Under the pieces are notes generated by a model. The model worked only from the letters and a program-made list of their open reading frames with translations. It did no database searches and was not told where the DNA came from. Shown one piece after another: positions 1-10,260 of a stretch of 64,000 bases of DNA. How positions within the stretch are numbered: the stretch's first letter is position 1; every line of letters starts with the position of its first letter. This DNA comes from Muribaculaceae bacterium (lineage in GTDB: Bacteria; Bacteroidota; Bacteroidia; Bacteroidales; Muribaculaceae), in contig JAQVCR010000002.1 of assembly GCA_028689665.1 (NCBI GenBank), positions 16,570 to 80,569 of the forward strand, read 5' to 3'. Both the position numbers and the translations under genes were made by a program.

Positions 1-81
1 CTGATGTGGCGAATTGTGGGAGCTGTGCTGATGTGGCGAATTATGGGAGGTGTGCTGATGTGGCGAATTGTGGGAGCTGTA
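1..81. repeat. 27-bp tandem repeat, three copies, running off the left edge
   Basis: Three head-to-tail 27-bp units begin at 1, 28 and 55. Each starts CTGATGTGGCGAATT. The second unit differs from the first at two positions and the third only at its last base. The period is a multiple of three and the + frame beginning at base 1 stays open to a TAA at 169-171. It would read as 9-residue repeats followed by a very hydrophobic stretch, but other frames through the repeat are open too, so coding is unproven. Apart from the promoter at 197-228 nothing else was recognised between 82 and 271. Confidence 0.85.
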
Positions 82-196
82 CTGTCTTTTTTGCTTTTGG
101 GATTCCTTTTGGGGCTAATTTTTTTTGGTGTTTTCTTTGTTATTGGTGATTTAGGAGAGAGGTGCGTTTAAATTGTGGTAAAATGAGAGAAGTTGT

Positions 197-228
197 TTTG
201 ATGTTTTTAACAAATTGCATTATCTTTG
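197..228 (+). promoter_or_regulatory. Bacteroidota-type promoter for the DUF3109 gene
   Basis: TTTG at 197-200, a 20-bp spacer and TATCTTTG at 221-228 match the Bacteroidota sigma-ABfr promoter pattern. Transcription would start near 235, which lies downstream of the possible ATG at 215 and therefore supports the ATG at 272. Confidence 0.7.
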
Positions 229-271
229 TTTGCTAGAAATACTATTGAAGTTGGAAGAAGAAGAAGTTTAT

Positions 272-853
272 ATGTTACAGATACAGAATGCACTTGTAAG
301 TCTCGACTTGATTGAGAAGTTTTTTATTTGCGACCTGAGTAAGTGCTTGGGCGAATGTTGCATTGAAGGCGATGCCGGCGCACCAATCACCGAGAAAGAA
401 TATGCAAAGTTGAAAGAGATTCTGCCAATTGTGTGGGACGACTTGTTGCCACAGGCACAAGAGCGGATAAAAGAGTCGGGAGTAGGCTATGTCGACGATG
501 AAGCCGATCTGGTTACGCAGATAGTAGATGGAAAGAATTGCGTTTTTTCGTGCTATGGAAAAGATGGAATGTGTATGTGTGCCATCGAGAAGGCATATCG
601 AGAAGGGCGTACCGATTTTTACAAACCAATTTCGTGTCATCTCTATCCATTGCGCCTGACAGAATATCCCACGTTCACGGCAGTTAATTATCATTCGTGG
701 AAAATATGCAAAGCGGCCGAAGTTCTAGGCAGGGCAAAAGGCGTGAGAGTGTATCAATTCTTGAAAGAGCCATTGACAAGGCGGTTTGGCGCAGAATGGT
801 ATGCCGAGCTTGAAGAGGCATGTAAAGCCTATATCGAAGAATATTGCAAATAA
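272..853 (+). CDS. DUF3109 family protein
   Basis: A 193-residue cytoplasmic protein of the DUF3109 family, which is common in Bacteroidota and has no settled function. It carries conserved cysteines (a CLGECC motif near residue 27, further Cys in the middle, and SCHLYPLR), a pattern that suggests metal or Fe-S binding as in YkgJ-type proteins; this is inference. There is no signal peptide or membrane segment. The start at 272 is preferred over 215 because the predicted transcript begins near 235. The gene stands alone and converges on guaA across a shared terminator. Confidence 0.85.
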   Translation: MLQIQNALVSLDLIEKFFICDLSKCLGECCIEGDAGAPITEKEYAKLKEILPIVWDDLLPQAQERIKESGVGYVDDEADLVTQIVDGKNCVFSCYGKDGMCMCAIEKAYREGRTDFYKPISCHLYPLRLTEYPTFTAVNYHSWKICKAAEVLGRAKGVRVYQFLKEPLTRRFGAEWYAELEEACKAYIEEYCK

Positions 854-862
854 CAGATAAAT

Positions 863-898
863 AAAAAATCGAGATTCAGCGTTGAATCTCGATTTTTT
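863..898. terminator. bidirectional intrinsic terminator
   Basis: A perfect 11-bp stem, ATCGAGATTCA (868-878) with TGAATCTCGAT (883-893) and a 4-base loop, is flanked by an A tract and a T tract. It can stop both the DUF3109 transcript and the leftward guaA transcript. Confidence 0.85.
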
Positions 899-906
899 TA
901 TATTTA

Positions 907-2430
907 TTATTCCCACTCGATAGTTGCTGGTGGTTTAGAGCTTATGTCGTAGCATACACGATTTACCCCTTTCACTTTATTGATAATGTCGTTTGACACT
1001 TTGGCAAGGAAATCGTAGGGTAGGTGAGCCCAGTCGGCAGTCATTGCATCGGTACTTGTAACAGCACGAAGAGCAACAGCACGCTCGTAGGTACGTTCGT
1101 CGCCCATAACTCCCACACTCTGCACCGGTAAAAGGATTACTCCCGCTTGCCAAACCTTGTCATAAAGTTTCCAATCGCGAAGCCCTTGAATGAAAATATC
1201 GTCGGCATCTTGCAGGATAGTAACTTTCTCGCGAGTGATGTCGCCAAGTATTCGCACAGCGAGCCCCGGACCCGGGAAAGGATGGCGAGTGATAAGATGC
1301 TCAGGCATACCCAATTCACGTCCCACAGCACGCACCTCGTCTTTGAACAGCAAGCGAAGTGGTTCACAAAGTTTGAGTTTCATCTTTTCGGGAAGTCCAC
1401 CCACATTGTGGTGGCTCTTAATTACCGTACCTGTAATAGAAAGCGACTCGATGCAGTCGGGATATATAGTTCCTTGAGCTAGCCATTTAGCATCGGTGAT
1501 TTTGTGAGCTTCGATGTCGAAAACATCAATAAAGCCCTTACCAATGATTTTGCGCTTCTTTTCGGGGTCGGAAACGCCTGCAAGTTCGCTAAAGAACTTC
1601 TCGCTGGCGTCAACACCAATCACATTAAGACCAAGACACTCATAGTCTTTCATTACATTCGTAAATTCATTCTTGCGAAGTAATCCGTGGTCAACAAAAA
1701 TACAAGTAAGGTTCTTTCCAATAGCACGGTGGAGCAAAACAGCGGCAACTGAAGAATCGACGCCCCCGCTAAGTCCGAGAATCACTCGATCATTGCCCAC
1801 TTGCTCTTTTAGTTGAGCCACAGTAGTTTCGATAAAAGAAGCCGCATCCCAATCCTGTTTGCCGCCACAGATGTCGACAACGAAGTTTTTGAGAATTTGA
1901 GTACCATCTACACTGTGAAACACTTCAGGGTGAAATTGTACGCCCCACAGATTTTCGCCTTCAGCGTGGTATGCAGCGATAGCCACCTTTTCGGTAGAAG
2001 CGATAATTTTGAAATTATCAGGAATTGCAGTGATGGTATCTCCGTGGCTCATCCACACTTGCGAATTTTCGCGAATATTTTTTAAAAGAGGGTTTGCATC
2101 GTCGAATTTAGTCAAGTGAGCTCGTCCATATTCGCGAGTTCCTGCAGGTTCAACGTTCCCCCCATTAGAGTATGCCATAAATTGTGCGCCATAGCAAATA
2201 CCCAAAAGTGGATATTTACCACGAATTTCCGACAAATCGACTTTGAATGCCTTCTCATCATATACCGAGAAAGGGCTACCCGATAGAATGACACCAATAA
2301 CCGAAGGATCGTTGTGCGGAAATTTGTTGTAAGGCACGATTTCGCAGTACATATTCAACTCACGCACACGGCGTCCGATAAGTTGAGTAGTCTGAGAGCC
2401 AAAATCTAAAATTATAATCTTTTCTTGCAT
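907..2430 (-). CDS. guaA: GMP synthase (glutamine-hydrolysing)
   Basis: Converts XMP, ATP and glutamine to GMP in purine synthesis; cytoplasmic. The 507-residue product has the class I glutamine amidotransferase domain first (GICYGAQ with the catalytic Cys near residue 79, and GVQFHPE with the catalytic His). The ATP pyrophosphatase domain follows (PP-loop [12 protein letters not shown] near residue 218) and then the C-terminal dimerisation domain ending in IEWE. Length and ends are normal. It starts 19 bp after the stop of the antiporter gene, so it is probably the last gene of an MgtC-antiporter-guaA transcript. Confidence 0.98.
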   Translation of the reverse strand: MQEKIIILDFGSQTTQLIGRRVRELNMYCEIVPYNKFPHNDPSVIGVILSGSPFSVYDEKAFKVDLSEIRGKYPLLGICYGAQFMAYSNGGNVEPAGTREYGRAHLTKFDDANPLLKNIRENSQVWMSHGDTITAIPDNFKIIASTEKVAIAAYHAEGENLWGVQFHPEVFHSVDGTQILKNFVVDICGGKQDWDAASFIETTVAQLKEQVGNDRVILGLSGGVDSSVAAVLLHRAIGKNLTCIFVDHGLLRKNEFTNVMKDYECLGLNVIGVDASEKFFSELAGVSDPEKKRKIIGKGFIDVFDIEAHKITDAKWLAQGTIYPDCIESLSITGTVIKSHHNVGGLPEKMKLKLCEPLRLLFKDEVRAVGRELGMPEHLITRHPFPGPGLAVRILGDITREKVTILQDADDIFIQGLRDWKLYDKVWQAGVILLPVQSVGVMGDERTYERAVALRAVTSTDAMTADWAHLPYDFLAKVSNDIINKVKGVNRVCYDISSKPPATIEWE

Positions 2431-2449
2431 AAAAAAGTGTAATATATGA

Positions 2450-4789
2450 TTATTTTAATGTTTCTATTTTATTGTTATCGCCCACCAACCAAAGAATATC
2501 ACCAATCTGGAAATCTTCTTTACCCGTAGGCTTAATATAATTGTCGCCGCCACGTTGAATTGCAACAAGAAGAGCCGAATAGTTATCTCTAAGTCCGATA
2601 GAAGCCGTAGTCTCACCTAGTAGCGGCGAGCTTTCGGTAATTTCAAAGTGAGTGAATTTCACATCAACTTGCTCATTTCCGGAGTGAATTCCATTGTCTT
2701 CACTTTCGACAATATGAAGTAACTTGTCGATCTGTTCATCTGTACCAATAACACCGAGTAAATCACCCGGAAAAACGCGAGTATTGCTCGTCGGAACCGG
2801 GATAATTAGAGCCCCACGCTGAATACTCACCACATTAACGCCATATTCTTTGCGAATATCGGCATTTCCCAGTCGTTCGCCAACAAAAGGGCAATTGTAC
2901 CCAACTTCCATATACGCCACGTGAAGGTCGCTAATAATATTATTATCTTTACCACTGCGGCGAAGTTCGCGCTCATTCAGATTCTTGACAAATTTAGATT
3001 CTATATTAGTCAATCTCTTTTTTACGCTCTTAGAAAAGAACACGATAAGCAAAACAAAGATAGAAATTCCAAAAGTAATACCGAAAGCAAAAGAATAAAT
3101 AGAGGTAATAAACCCAATAACGAAAGCAAAAGCAATAAAGATGCGGAATAAAGACATTACCACGAGAGGCATATTAGATTTTCCTCCGCTAGAAATATTA
3201 AGCTTTTCGCGTTGAGATTTATTTATGCTAGGGTTAGAAAGGGCTAATAAGAAAGGCGCCATACCGATTAATGTCAAGACGCATGCACACAACACCCCAA
3301 AATCGCCAAGCCAATCTTTAAAGAAAGGAATAGAGTAGTTGTGGGCAAGAGCAATAATAGCAATAATCACAGTAGAGTATAAAATGATACGCCAGATGTA
3401 TCTTTGAGCGACAGCCAGCCATATAGATTTATATTCGTCGACTATCGCCGCTTGTTTTGTATATCTGTCAATAAGGAAGTGCCAACGGGCAGGAATATGC
3501 TTTTCGATTTTGAAATACGCCGGTTCGGCAAGTTTGATAAAATAAGGCGTAGTGAAAGTAGTAATTACCGACACAGCGACAACAATAGGATATATTGACG
3601 GCTCTAAAACGCCAAGCGACATACCCATAGATGCAATGATAAAAGCAAATTCCCCAATTTGTGTTAAGCTGAATCCCGACTCTAATGCTACTTTTAACGA
3701 TTGTCCGGTAACTAGCATTCCGAAAGTACCGAAACAAATCATACCAATAATCACTACAGCCGAAAGGAGTAAAATAGGTCCAATAAATTGAACTATAATA
3801 TCGGGATCTACCATCATACCCACAGATATGAAGAAAACGCCACCAAATAGGTCTTTTACCGGTTTTGTAACTTTCTCGATATGTTCGGCTTCGCAAGTTC
3901 CGGCAAGAATAGAACCCATTACGAAAGCCCCAAGCGCAAGAGAGAATCCTGAATATACCGAGAACACAGCCATAAGGAAACACAGCCCCATTGCAGTGAT
4001 TAGAAGGATCTCCTCATTAATAAATTTACGGAAATATCGGAAAAACGTAGGTAGAATAAATACCCCCACGCTAAACCAAATGACAAGAAAGAAAACTAAT
4101 TTGAGAATGCTGTAAATCATTTCAGAACCTTCCAGAGTATTGTTAATGGCAATAGATGACAAAATTACCATCATAACCACAGCAAATAAGTCTTCACAAA
4201 TAAGCACAGCGAATACCATCGGCACGAATTTGCGTTGACGCAGATTCAGGTCGGTGAGAGCTTTTATAATAATCGTAGTCGACGACATAGACAGCATTGC
4301 ACCGAGGAAAAGAGAATTGATAAACGAAAGATTGATGAGTTTACCGGCGGCAAAACCGAAACCCATCATTCCCATCACTATAATCAGAGCTGTGATAATC
4401 GCCGACCCCCCCACATTCATCAGCTTTTTAAAGCTAAACTCAAGACCCAGTGAGAATAGCAAAACGACAATACCAATTTGCGCCCAGAACTCAATATTCG
4501 CCTCGTTGGTAACCGAAGGCAGATATAGGAAGTGAGGTCCGGCAATAACTCCTGCAACGATGTATCCAAGTACAACCGGTTGCTTAAGTTTCTTGAATAT
4601 TAGTGTAATTATAGCCCCAAATATAAGAATTAGTGCAAGGTCGCCAATCAGTCCGTTTACTTGCACTTCAGAAATATCTTTAGACTCAGTGAGTGGTTCG
4701 ATAGTAGATACCGTGGTTTGTGCCACATTCGTGTCTATCGCCAGGGCTGAAATAGAATTAAATAAATTGATGTCGGATAAGATATTCAT
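2450..4789 (-). CDS. CPA2-family monovalent cation/proton antiporter with RCK-C-type domains
   Basis: An integral inner-membrane protein of 779 residues. Residues about 50-430 form the Na_H_exchanger domain with about a dozen hydrophobic helices (for example the segment containing [16 protein letters not shown]). Further helices at about 460-590 follow. The C-terminal cytoplasmic part holds two TrkA-C/RCK-C-like modules (about 625-690 and 710-779) ending in motifs such as GDILWLVG. By family it exchanges K+ or Na+ for H+ and is gated by ligand binding to the C-terminal domains; the ion is not determinable here. It lies 7 bp downstream of the MgtC-like gene, as part of one operon. Confidence 0.9.
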   Translation of the reverse strand: MNILSDINLFNSISALAIDTNVAQTTVSTIEPLTESKDISEVQVNGLIGDLALILIFGAIITLIFKKLKQPVVLGYIVAGVIAGPHFLYLPSVTNEANIEFWAQIGIVVLLFSLGLEFSFKKLMNVGGSAIITALIIVMGMMGFGFAAGKLINLSFINSLFLGAMLSMSSTTIIIKALTDLNLRQRKFVPMVFAVLICEDLFAVVMMVILSSIAINNTLEGSEMIYSILKLVFFLVIWFSVGVFILPTFFRYFRKFINEEILLITAMGLCFLMAVFSVYSGFSLALGAFVMGSILAGTCEAEHIEKVTKPVKDLFGGVFFISVGMMVDPDIIVQFIGPILLLSAVVIIGMICFGTFGMLVTGQSLKVALESGFSLTQIGEFAFIIASMGMSLGVLEPSIYPIVVAVSVITTFTTPYFIKLAEPAYFKIEKHIPARWHFLIDRYTKQAAIVDEYKSIWLAVAQRYIWRIILYSTVIIAIIALAHNYSIPFFKDWLGDFGVLCACVLTLIGMAPFLLALSNPSINKSQREKLNISSGGKSNMPLVVMSLFRIFIAFAFVIGFITSIYSFAFGITFGISIFVLLIVFFSKSVKKRLTNIESKFVKNLNERELRRSGKDNNIISDLHVAYMEVGYNCPFVGERLGNADIRKEYGVNVVSIQRGALIIPVPTSNTRVFPGDLLGVIGTDEQIDKLLHIVESEDNGIHSGNEQVDVKFTHFEITESSPLLGETTASIGLRDNYSALLVAIQRGGDNYIKPTGKEDFQIGDILWLVGDNNKIETLK

Positions 4790-4796
4790 AGAAAGA

Positions 4797-5537
4797 TTAT
4801 ATATTTAATTCGCTACTTAAAGAAATAGACAGAGTGTCATTAACGCTTTTCAGCTCATCAAAAAGGCTTACATAATCGCTTTTATCTTTAAGCAAAATGA
4901 CAAAATTAATTGTTGTATTATTTGCACTGTAGTTTATTCTAAGGAATTCATCTATAATGTGGATTCCAAATTTATGAAAAACATATTTATAAGGTTCAAT
5001 GCTGTTTAAAATATCATTCACCTCGATACATACAATTTTGGTTTCCCACACAAGATTTATTTTGCGTTCATATTTTTCAAAAGTTACCAGAATAATCATT
5101 ATGAAAAAAGTAGAAACGACAGCCACAAGATACAGCCCGGCACCGACAGCCATACCAATAGTGGCAACAATCCAAATTCCTGCGGCAGTAGTAAGTCCTC
5201 TCACCGAGCCTTTCATCTGTATGATAGCACCTGCGCCGAGGAAACCGATACCCGTAACCACTTGAGCAGCAATACGTCCCGGGTCGCCATTTTTAAGGCC
5301 TAAATATTCTTGAGGGATGTAGATGGAAAGGAGCATTGCAAGAGTTGCGCCCATAGAAATAAGCGCAAAAGTACGGACCCCTGCGATCTGACCTTTTCTT
5401 TTACGCTCAAATCCGATAATACCGCCCAGAATCAGGCTCACAAGCATTTTAAGAATTGCACTTGGAGTAGAAACCTGGGTCGAATTCATTGCATCGGAAA
5501 TGTACGACCATATATCGAATAAGCCATTTGTTTCCAT
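4797..5537 (-). CDS. MgtC/SapB family membrane protein
   Basis: 246 residues. The N-terminal half (about 25-160) has the MgtC hydrophobic core with the conserved GGIIGFERKRKGQIAGVRT stretch followed by several transmembrane segments. The C-terminal about 85 residues form a soluble ACT-like domain. Family members influence Mg2+ or phosphate homeostasis and ATP synthase activity; a specific role is not shown here. It is the first gene of the leftward operon with the antiporter and guaA. The -7 box lies only 4 bp before the ATG. Confidence 0.88.
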   Translation of the reverse strand: METNGLFDIWSYISDAMNSTQVSTPSAILKMLVSLILGGIIGFERKRKGQIAGVRTFALISMGATLAMLLSIYIPQEYLGLKNGDPGRIAAQVVTGIGFLGAGAIIQMKGSVRGLTTAAGIWIVATIGMAVGAGLYLVAVVSTFFIMIILVTFEKYERKINLVWETKIVCIEVNDILNSIEPYKYVFHKFGIHIIDEFLRINYSANNTTINFVILLKDKSDYVSLFDELKSVNDTLSISLSSELNI

Positions 5538-5541
5538 AGGG

Positions 5542-5549
5542 CAAAGTTA
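5542..5549 (-). promoter_or_regulatory. -7 box of a putative leaderless promoter for the MgtC-like gene
   Basis: TAACTTTG on the minus strand ends 4 bp before the start codon at 5537. No clear -33 TTG was found at the usual distance, so this is a tentative call. Confidence 0.4.
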
Positions 5550-5600
5550 GCAAAAATTATTTGAAAATAAATATTGCATAAGACACTAAATATAAAAACT

Positions 5601-6398
5601 TTAGAAGTAGCGGTTGAAAAGAGCTTTATACCCTTCTGTCAGTTTGACTTGCTTAATTAAGGAGTCTATGCTATCGCGAAGTGCTATTTTATCTTTAGCA
5701 AAAGCCCACGATTGGAATTGCGAGAAACTAATATTAGTGCCTACATTAATGTTATTATAATCTTTAGCAAGATTTCGAGCGACCCTTTCGTTTATTACAG
5801 CGTAGTCGATAAGTCCTTTAGATACCATTATAAGAAGTTGCTCGGCATTGTATTCGTTTTCTTGTTTAATGTATATCGTGTCGCCAATTTCGTGGCTGAG
5901 AGCTTCGATGCGCACCACCATAGGCGAGCCTTTCACCGCATATATGGTGTCTTGAGCTAAATCGAGTTGAGATTTAATTTTAAGATTACCAAGCGAGTCT
6001 TTACGCTGCACAAGAATTTGCTTGTCGAGGTATATTGCATCGCTAAAAATATATTTTTCTTTAGCGTCGGCAGTTACCGGAAACTGAGCGATTAGAATGT
6101 CATATTTATTATTGTCAAGTCCTTCGATAGCTTTTTCGAGCGAAACGATAGGGTGAAATTTAATTTTCATCTTTCCTTTAGCGGCAATAGTTCGCATTAA
6201 GTCGTATTCAAATCCGCCCAGAGTGTCGCTGTACATGTATAACGACAGCGGAGAATATTCAATTGCAACATTTATGCTATCGTTTGCATTTTCGGGAGTC
6301 ATTTTGTAATTTGCGCAGTGTCGCAGAGCGAACATTGCCAGAATTGTGATAGCAAGCAATACAATATATATAGATATTTTTGGCTGAATAAGTTTCAT
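5601..6398 (-). CDS. transporter substrate-binding domain protein (SBP_bac_3)
   Basis: 265 residues with an N-terminal membrane anchor or uncleaved signal (about 8-25) and a family 3 solute-binding domain from about 40 to 265. Visible features are the SPLSLYMYSDTLGGFEYDLM start of the first lobe and the paired FSDAIYLDKQILVQ segment. No permease or ATPase gene is adjacent, so it may be a sensor or an envelope enzyme partner rather than part of an ABC importer. Its ATG overlaps the stop of the porin gene by one base (TAATG), so the two are translationally coupled. Confidence 0.8.
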   Translation of the reverse strand: MKLIQPKISIYIVLLAITILAMFALRHCANYKMTPENANDSINVAIEYSPLSLYMYSDTLGGFEYDLMRTIAAKGKMKIKFHPIVSLEKAIEGLDNNKYDILIAQFPVTADAKEKYIFSDAIYLDKQILVQRKDSLGNLKIKSQLDLAQDTIYAVKGSPMVVRIEALSHEIGDTIYIKQENEYNAEQLLIMVSKGLIDYAVINERVARNLAKDYNNINVGTNISFSQFQSWAFAKDKIALRDSIDSLIKQVKLTEGYKALFNRYF

Positions 6399-8371
6399 TA
6401 ATTAGCAAAGTCGATAGAAATTCCAAGTTGGAATTTGCGAGGGTTCAAAGGATAGTGAGGCAAAGCAAAAGAATTAGTGTCAAACCAGCCTTGATTGACG
6501 TGCGACATCATTACGAAGAAACGAGTTTTTTTGAGCTTACAAGTTGCATATATGTTCATAAAAGGGTGGTTGCCGATAAGTAATTCGTCTTGCGATTTGA
6601 AAGTCATTGTAGCAGGATTGTAAGCAGGTGCTTTGTAGCGAGTGTAATAATTGCAGTCAACACCTAGCTGGACATTAAGCACTTTAGCAATTTTGAATTG
6701 TAAATAAAGATTAGAGTAAATTGCCAATTTAGGGAGAGGAATTACAGCTTCGTTAGAAGTTGTCTGATATGTAATTTCGTTGTCCCAATGAAGAGCTTTA
6801 AAATGCAAATTTTGTTTTAGTGAGGCACTAAAAATCTGAATATTATCGGAAAATTGAGCTGCATTTCCATCTTTGTCGAAATACAAGCAATTCTGAATTG
6901 TTTCAAATCCGGCATTTATAACCGTTCCGGTGTGAGGAATATTAATAATTCCTCCGGCACGAAACTTACGAGTCTTACCAAAGTCGTTAGACCACGCAAA
7001 GTGGTTAGATATGAAATGATTCATAAGATATGGAGGTGCCGTGTTTTTGAAATATCCGTATCCGGTAATTTTAACCGAGTCGCCGAATAATTTAAAGCGA
7101 GTAGATATGTTTCCACTCACATCAATATCCCCCGCAACATCTCCGATTACGCCAAATTGAGCTAATGCGCTGTAAGTAAGTATCGAGCCTTTCTGCTTAG
7201 TTAGCTGTCCGCCTACCCATAAAAGATTTTGCGAACCACTCTGAGGGACTGTTATGCCGGGGAACGGAGTAAGCTTTTCGGGCTTGTTTTCGAGATAAAG
7301 CGTAGAGTCTGACGTCTGATTATATTTTCGATATTCGTAAGTAGCGTATGCCGCCAATCCAAACTTAGCATATTTGTGAAACCCTTCGAGCAACTGAATG
7401 CCAAAAGTATTCGACAGTTTCCAATATTTAGTGTCGTCTTCGGTACCTGTAAGTGATAAGAATGAATTTTCAAAGAAAGTAGTATCCTCTTTTACCACCG
7501 AGTTAAGGAAAAGATGTTCCTCTTGCTTAAAGTTAAGAGTCCAAATAAAACTAGTAACAGGGATATAAGTACTGCTGGTAATAGAATCGTTAATAGAATC
7601 TTTAGTGTGATGATAATATCCGATCTTGTAACGCTGATTCAGGTAAAGCTCATGCCCCTTAATGTGAGAGTGCCCCCCGGTAAGATTAGTCGGAATAGCT
7701 TTAGGGTCGACATTAGTTTCACCTCCCATTACTTTAGCCGGGTCGGTGATATATAAATCGTCGGTAATTCCACCATTCTCCTTATTTAACAGGTTGTAAT
7801 GATTGTAGAAAGCTTGCATTTCGTAGCGGTCGCCAATATAAGAAGCAAACGCACGCCAAGTAAAGTCTTTGTCGGCTTGATAGTCGTAGCTGCCTTTAGA
7901 ATAAAGGTAGTCCATGGCTGCACCTATCTGCAACGCTTTATTTACATTTCCCGAAAAGACAGCCGCTAAGCGATCTTGCGTATTAGTTTTTCCACCTCCG
8001 GTGTTATACGACAGCAAAGTCATAGGAATGCGAGTGTTGAAGTATTTCTGAGTAGCACCCGAAGGCATCCACGCTTCAAGTGCATCGCTAAAGAAGAAAT
8101 CGCTCATAGCATTACGATCGAAGAAAATCATATTAAGCCCTTCGGCACCAAGATTACCCGTAAGCGCAAAAGCCGAGCTATAAAGCGACGGAATCGCTTG
8201 ACGTTGATAGTTATATTGTAGAGTGTCGATAGAACTCAGGTATCGTTCACCGAGAGGCTGTGTGATTGTCCATGCATAAGAAGGCTCGAGCTGAGTCTTT
8301 TTAGCAAAGGCATAAATGCCAAAAAATAAAATAATGGCTATAATTGATATGTATTTAATAAACTTTTTCAT
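6398..8371 (-). CDS. putative porin, outer-membrane beta-barrel (Porin_10 type)
   Basis: A 657-residue protein with a signal peptide (KFIKYISIIAIILFFGIYAF) and many alternating amphipathic strands, ending in the aromatic-rich strand LGISIDFAN typical of outer-membrane barrels. The sequence style matches the Bacteroidota putative porin family. The substrate is unknown. It is followed by a one-base-overlapping gene for a solute-binding protein, which suggests that porin and binding protein act on the same solute or envelope process. Confidence 0.8.
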   Translation of the reverse strand: MKKFIKYISIIAIILFFGIYAFAKKTQLEPSYAWTITQPLGERYLSSIDTLQYNYQRQAIPSLYSSAFALTGNLGAEGLNMIFFDRNAMSDFFFSDALEAWMPSGATQKYFNTRIPMTLLSYNTGGGKTNTQDRLAAVFSGNVNKALQIGAAMDYLYSKGSYDYQADKDFTWRAFASYIGDRYEMQAFYNHYNLLNKENGGITDDLYITDPAKVMGGETNVDPKAIPTNLTGGHSHIKGHELYLNQRYKIGYYHHTKDSINDSITSSTYIPVTSFIWTLNFKQEEHLFLNSVVKEDTTFFENSFLSLTGTEDDTKYWKLSNTFGIQLLEGFHKYAKFGLAAYATYEYRKYNQTSDSTLYLENKPEKLTPFPGITVPQSGSQNLLWVGGQLTKQKGSILTYSALAQFGVIGDVAGDIDVSGNISTRFKLFGDSVKITGYGYFKNTAPPYLMNHFISNHFAWSNDFGKTRKFRAGGIINIPHTGTVINAGFETIQNCLYFDKDGNAAQFSDNIQIFSASLKQNLHFKALHWDNEITYQTTSNEAVIPLPKLAIYSNLYLQFKIAKVLNVQLGVDCNYYTRYKAPAYNPATMTFKSQDELLIGNHPFMNIYATCKLKKTRFFVMMSHVNQGWFDTNSFALPHYPLNPRKFQLGISIDFAN

Positions 8372-8378
8372 CTGAGTG

Positions 8379-8386
8379 CAAAGATA
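8379..8386 (-). promoter_or_regulatory. -7 box upstream of the porin gene
   Basis: TATCTTTG on the minus strand ends 7 bp before the start codon at 8371, which predicts a leaderless or nearly leaderless mRNA. A good -33 element was not seen. Confidence 0.45.
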
Positions 8387-8510
8387 CTACCTTTGAATGA
8401 AAAATAATAAGCTCCACTCTAATTTTCTCAATTATTAATAAGATAAGGATATAATATGATTCCACTTTACAAAATTGAAAGAATAATAATCTAAATTTTG
8501 AAGATTAGTA

Positions 8511-8550
8511 GATAATTATCATTATTAATATTATTATTAGCGTATATTTG
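8511..8550 (+). promoter_or_regulatory. catalase promoter with a Fur/PerR-like palindrome
   Basis: TATATTTG at 8543-8550 is a consensus -7 box 26 bp before the catalase ATG. Just upstream lies the perfect palindrome GATAATTATC (8511-8520) followed by ATTATT, which resembles the GATAAT/ATTATC half-sites of Fur-family operators. A peroxide-responsive operator would make sense here but is inferred from base pattern only. The rest of the 205-bp gap (8372-8576) shows nothing else. Confidence 0.4.
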
Positions 8551-8576
8551 TTGCAACCAATTAAATCAATAAAGCA

Positions 8577-10088
8577 ATGGATAAGAAAAAGCGATTGACA
8601 ACAGAGGTCGGCGCTCCAGTAGAAAATAATCTACATTCAATCACAGCCGGGGAAAGAGGACCAATAATGATGCAAGATATGTGGCTGATGGAAAAATTAG
8701 CCCATTTTGATAGAGAGGTAATCCCAGAAAGGAGAATGCACGCAAAAGGAAGTGGCGCATTTGGAACATTCACCACCACACATGATGTAACAAAATATAC
8801 ATGTGCCAATTTATTTTCCGAGATAGGTAAGAAGACTGGTGTATTTGTACGATTCTCGACAGTCGCCGGAGAGCGCGGTGCAGCCGATGCCGAACGAGAT
8901 ATACGAGGATTTGCAATAAAATTTTACACAAGCGAAGGAAATTGGGACTTGGTAGGAAACAATACCCCCGTATTTTTTATTCGCGACCCATTGCAATTTC
9001 CAGATTTGAACCATGCTGTAAAGCGCGATCCAAAGACAAATCTTCGCTCGCCACAGAATAATTGGGACTTCTGGACAATGTTGCCCGAAGCTCTTCATCA
9101 AGTAACGGTGGTAATGAGTGATCGAGGAATTCCCGCTTCGTTTAGACATATGCACGGCTTTGGCTCGCACACTTACAGCTTAATAAATAAAGATGGGCAA
9201 CGAGTGTGGGTAAAATTTCACTTGCGCACCCAGCAAGGTATTAAAAATCTCACAAACGAAGAAGCTGCAGCGATAGTAGCCAACGACCGAGAGAGCAATC
9301 AAAGAGATTTGTTTGAATCAATCGAGCGAGGCGATTTTCCAAAATGGAAATTGTATTTTCAAATAATGACAGAAGAGCAAGCCGAGAATTATAAAGAGAA
9401 TCCATTCGATATAACAAAGACGTGGAGTCATAAAGAATTTCCGCTAATTGATGTCGGAGAGATGGAACTTAATAGAAATCCTGAAAACTACTTTGCCGAT
9501 GTGGAACAAGCCGCTTTTGCTCCTACGCATTTAGTCCCGGGAATTGGATTGTCGCCCGATAAATTGTTACAAGGTCGACTATTTGCTTATGGTGATGCAC
9601 AACGCTATCGACTAGGAGTTAATCACGACCAAATCCCCGTTAATGCAGCACGTTGCCCAATGCACAGCTATCACCGAGATGGTATGATGCGAGTAGACGG
9701 AAATGCCGGAGCTACTAAGGGCTATGCTCCAAATGGAATTGGCGAGTGGGAAACCGATACCCCGATGAAAGATGCGATGCTAAAACTAGCCGGAATGATG
9801 GGACATCACAGCCCATACGACGACAAGACCGATGATTGTTTTTATCAGCCGGGTGCATTATACAGATTGATGAATGCAGAGCAGAAAGATGCGCTAATTC
9901 ATAATACAGTAGTAGATATAATGCCAGTAACAGAAAATGTGAAATATCGCCATGCTTCACATTGCTATTTGGCAGATAAAGAATATGGAGAGCGAATAGC
10001 AAAAGGGCTTAATCTATGTTTAGATAAGGTGATTGAATTAGCAAAAATGACCGAACCCGAACGATTAAAAGCCACCGCACAGAAATAG
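8577..10088 (+). CDS. katA: catalase (heme, small-subunit type)
   Basis: A 503-residue monofunctional heme catalase that breaks down hydrogen peroxide in the cytoplasm. It shows the catalytic His in [13 protein letters not shown] (His55), the distal Asn in [11 protein letters not shown] and the proximal heme Tyr in [14 protein letters not shown]. Length fits clade 3 small-subunit catalases. There is no signal peptide. It is a single-gene unit with its own promoter and a strong terminator. Confidence 0.97.
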   Translation: MDKKKRLTTEVGAPVENNLHSITAGERGPIMMQDMWLMEKLAHFDREVIPERRMHAKGSGAFGTFTTTHDVTKYTCANLFSEIGKKTGVFVRFSTVAGERGAADAERDIRGFAIKFYTSEGNWDLVGNNTPVFFIRDPLQFPDLNHAVKRDPKTNLRSPQNNWDFWTMLPEALHQVTVVMSDRGIPASFRHMHGFGSHTYSLINKDGQRVWVKFHLRTQQGIKNLTNEEAAAIVANDRESNQRDLFESIERGDFPKWKLYFQIMTEEQAENYKENPFDITKTWSHKEFPLIDVGEMELNRNPENYFADVEQAAFAPTHLVPGIGLSPDKLLQGRLFAYGDAQRYRLGVNHDQIPVNAARCPMHSYHRDGMMRVDGNAGATKGYAPNGIGEWETDTPMKDAMLKLAGMMGHHSPYDDKTDDCFYQPGALYRLMNAEQKDALIHNTVVDIMPVTENVKYRHASHCYLADKEYGERIAKGLNLCLDKVIELAKMTEPERLKATAQK

Positions 10089-10110
10089 AAAATATAAAAT
10101 GATAGTTAAT

Positions 10111-10155
10111 AAGAGTTTCTCCTATAGATATAAGTAGGAGAAACTCTTTATTTTT
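10111..10155 (+). terminator. intrinsic terminator after the catalase gene
   Basis: A 14-bp stem, AAGAGTTTCTCCTA (10111-10124) with its complement at 10135-10148, is followed by TATTTTTT. Confidence 0.9.
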
Positions 10156-10260
10156 TGCTATAAAATTATAAGATAAATCTTGCTTATTAATGTAAAAATC
10201 ATTAACATTGCAAGATTAATGCTAATTAGTAAAGCATAAGATATAAGAGTAATAGTTATA

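Noticed and set aside
1-81. CRISPR array
   Set aside because: The three units are directly adjacent with no spacers, so this is a simple tandem repeat.
3468-3983. 171-codon minus-strand frame inside the antiporter gene
   Set aside because: It overlaps the antiporter in another frame of the same strand; the antiporter frame carries all the recognised motifs.
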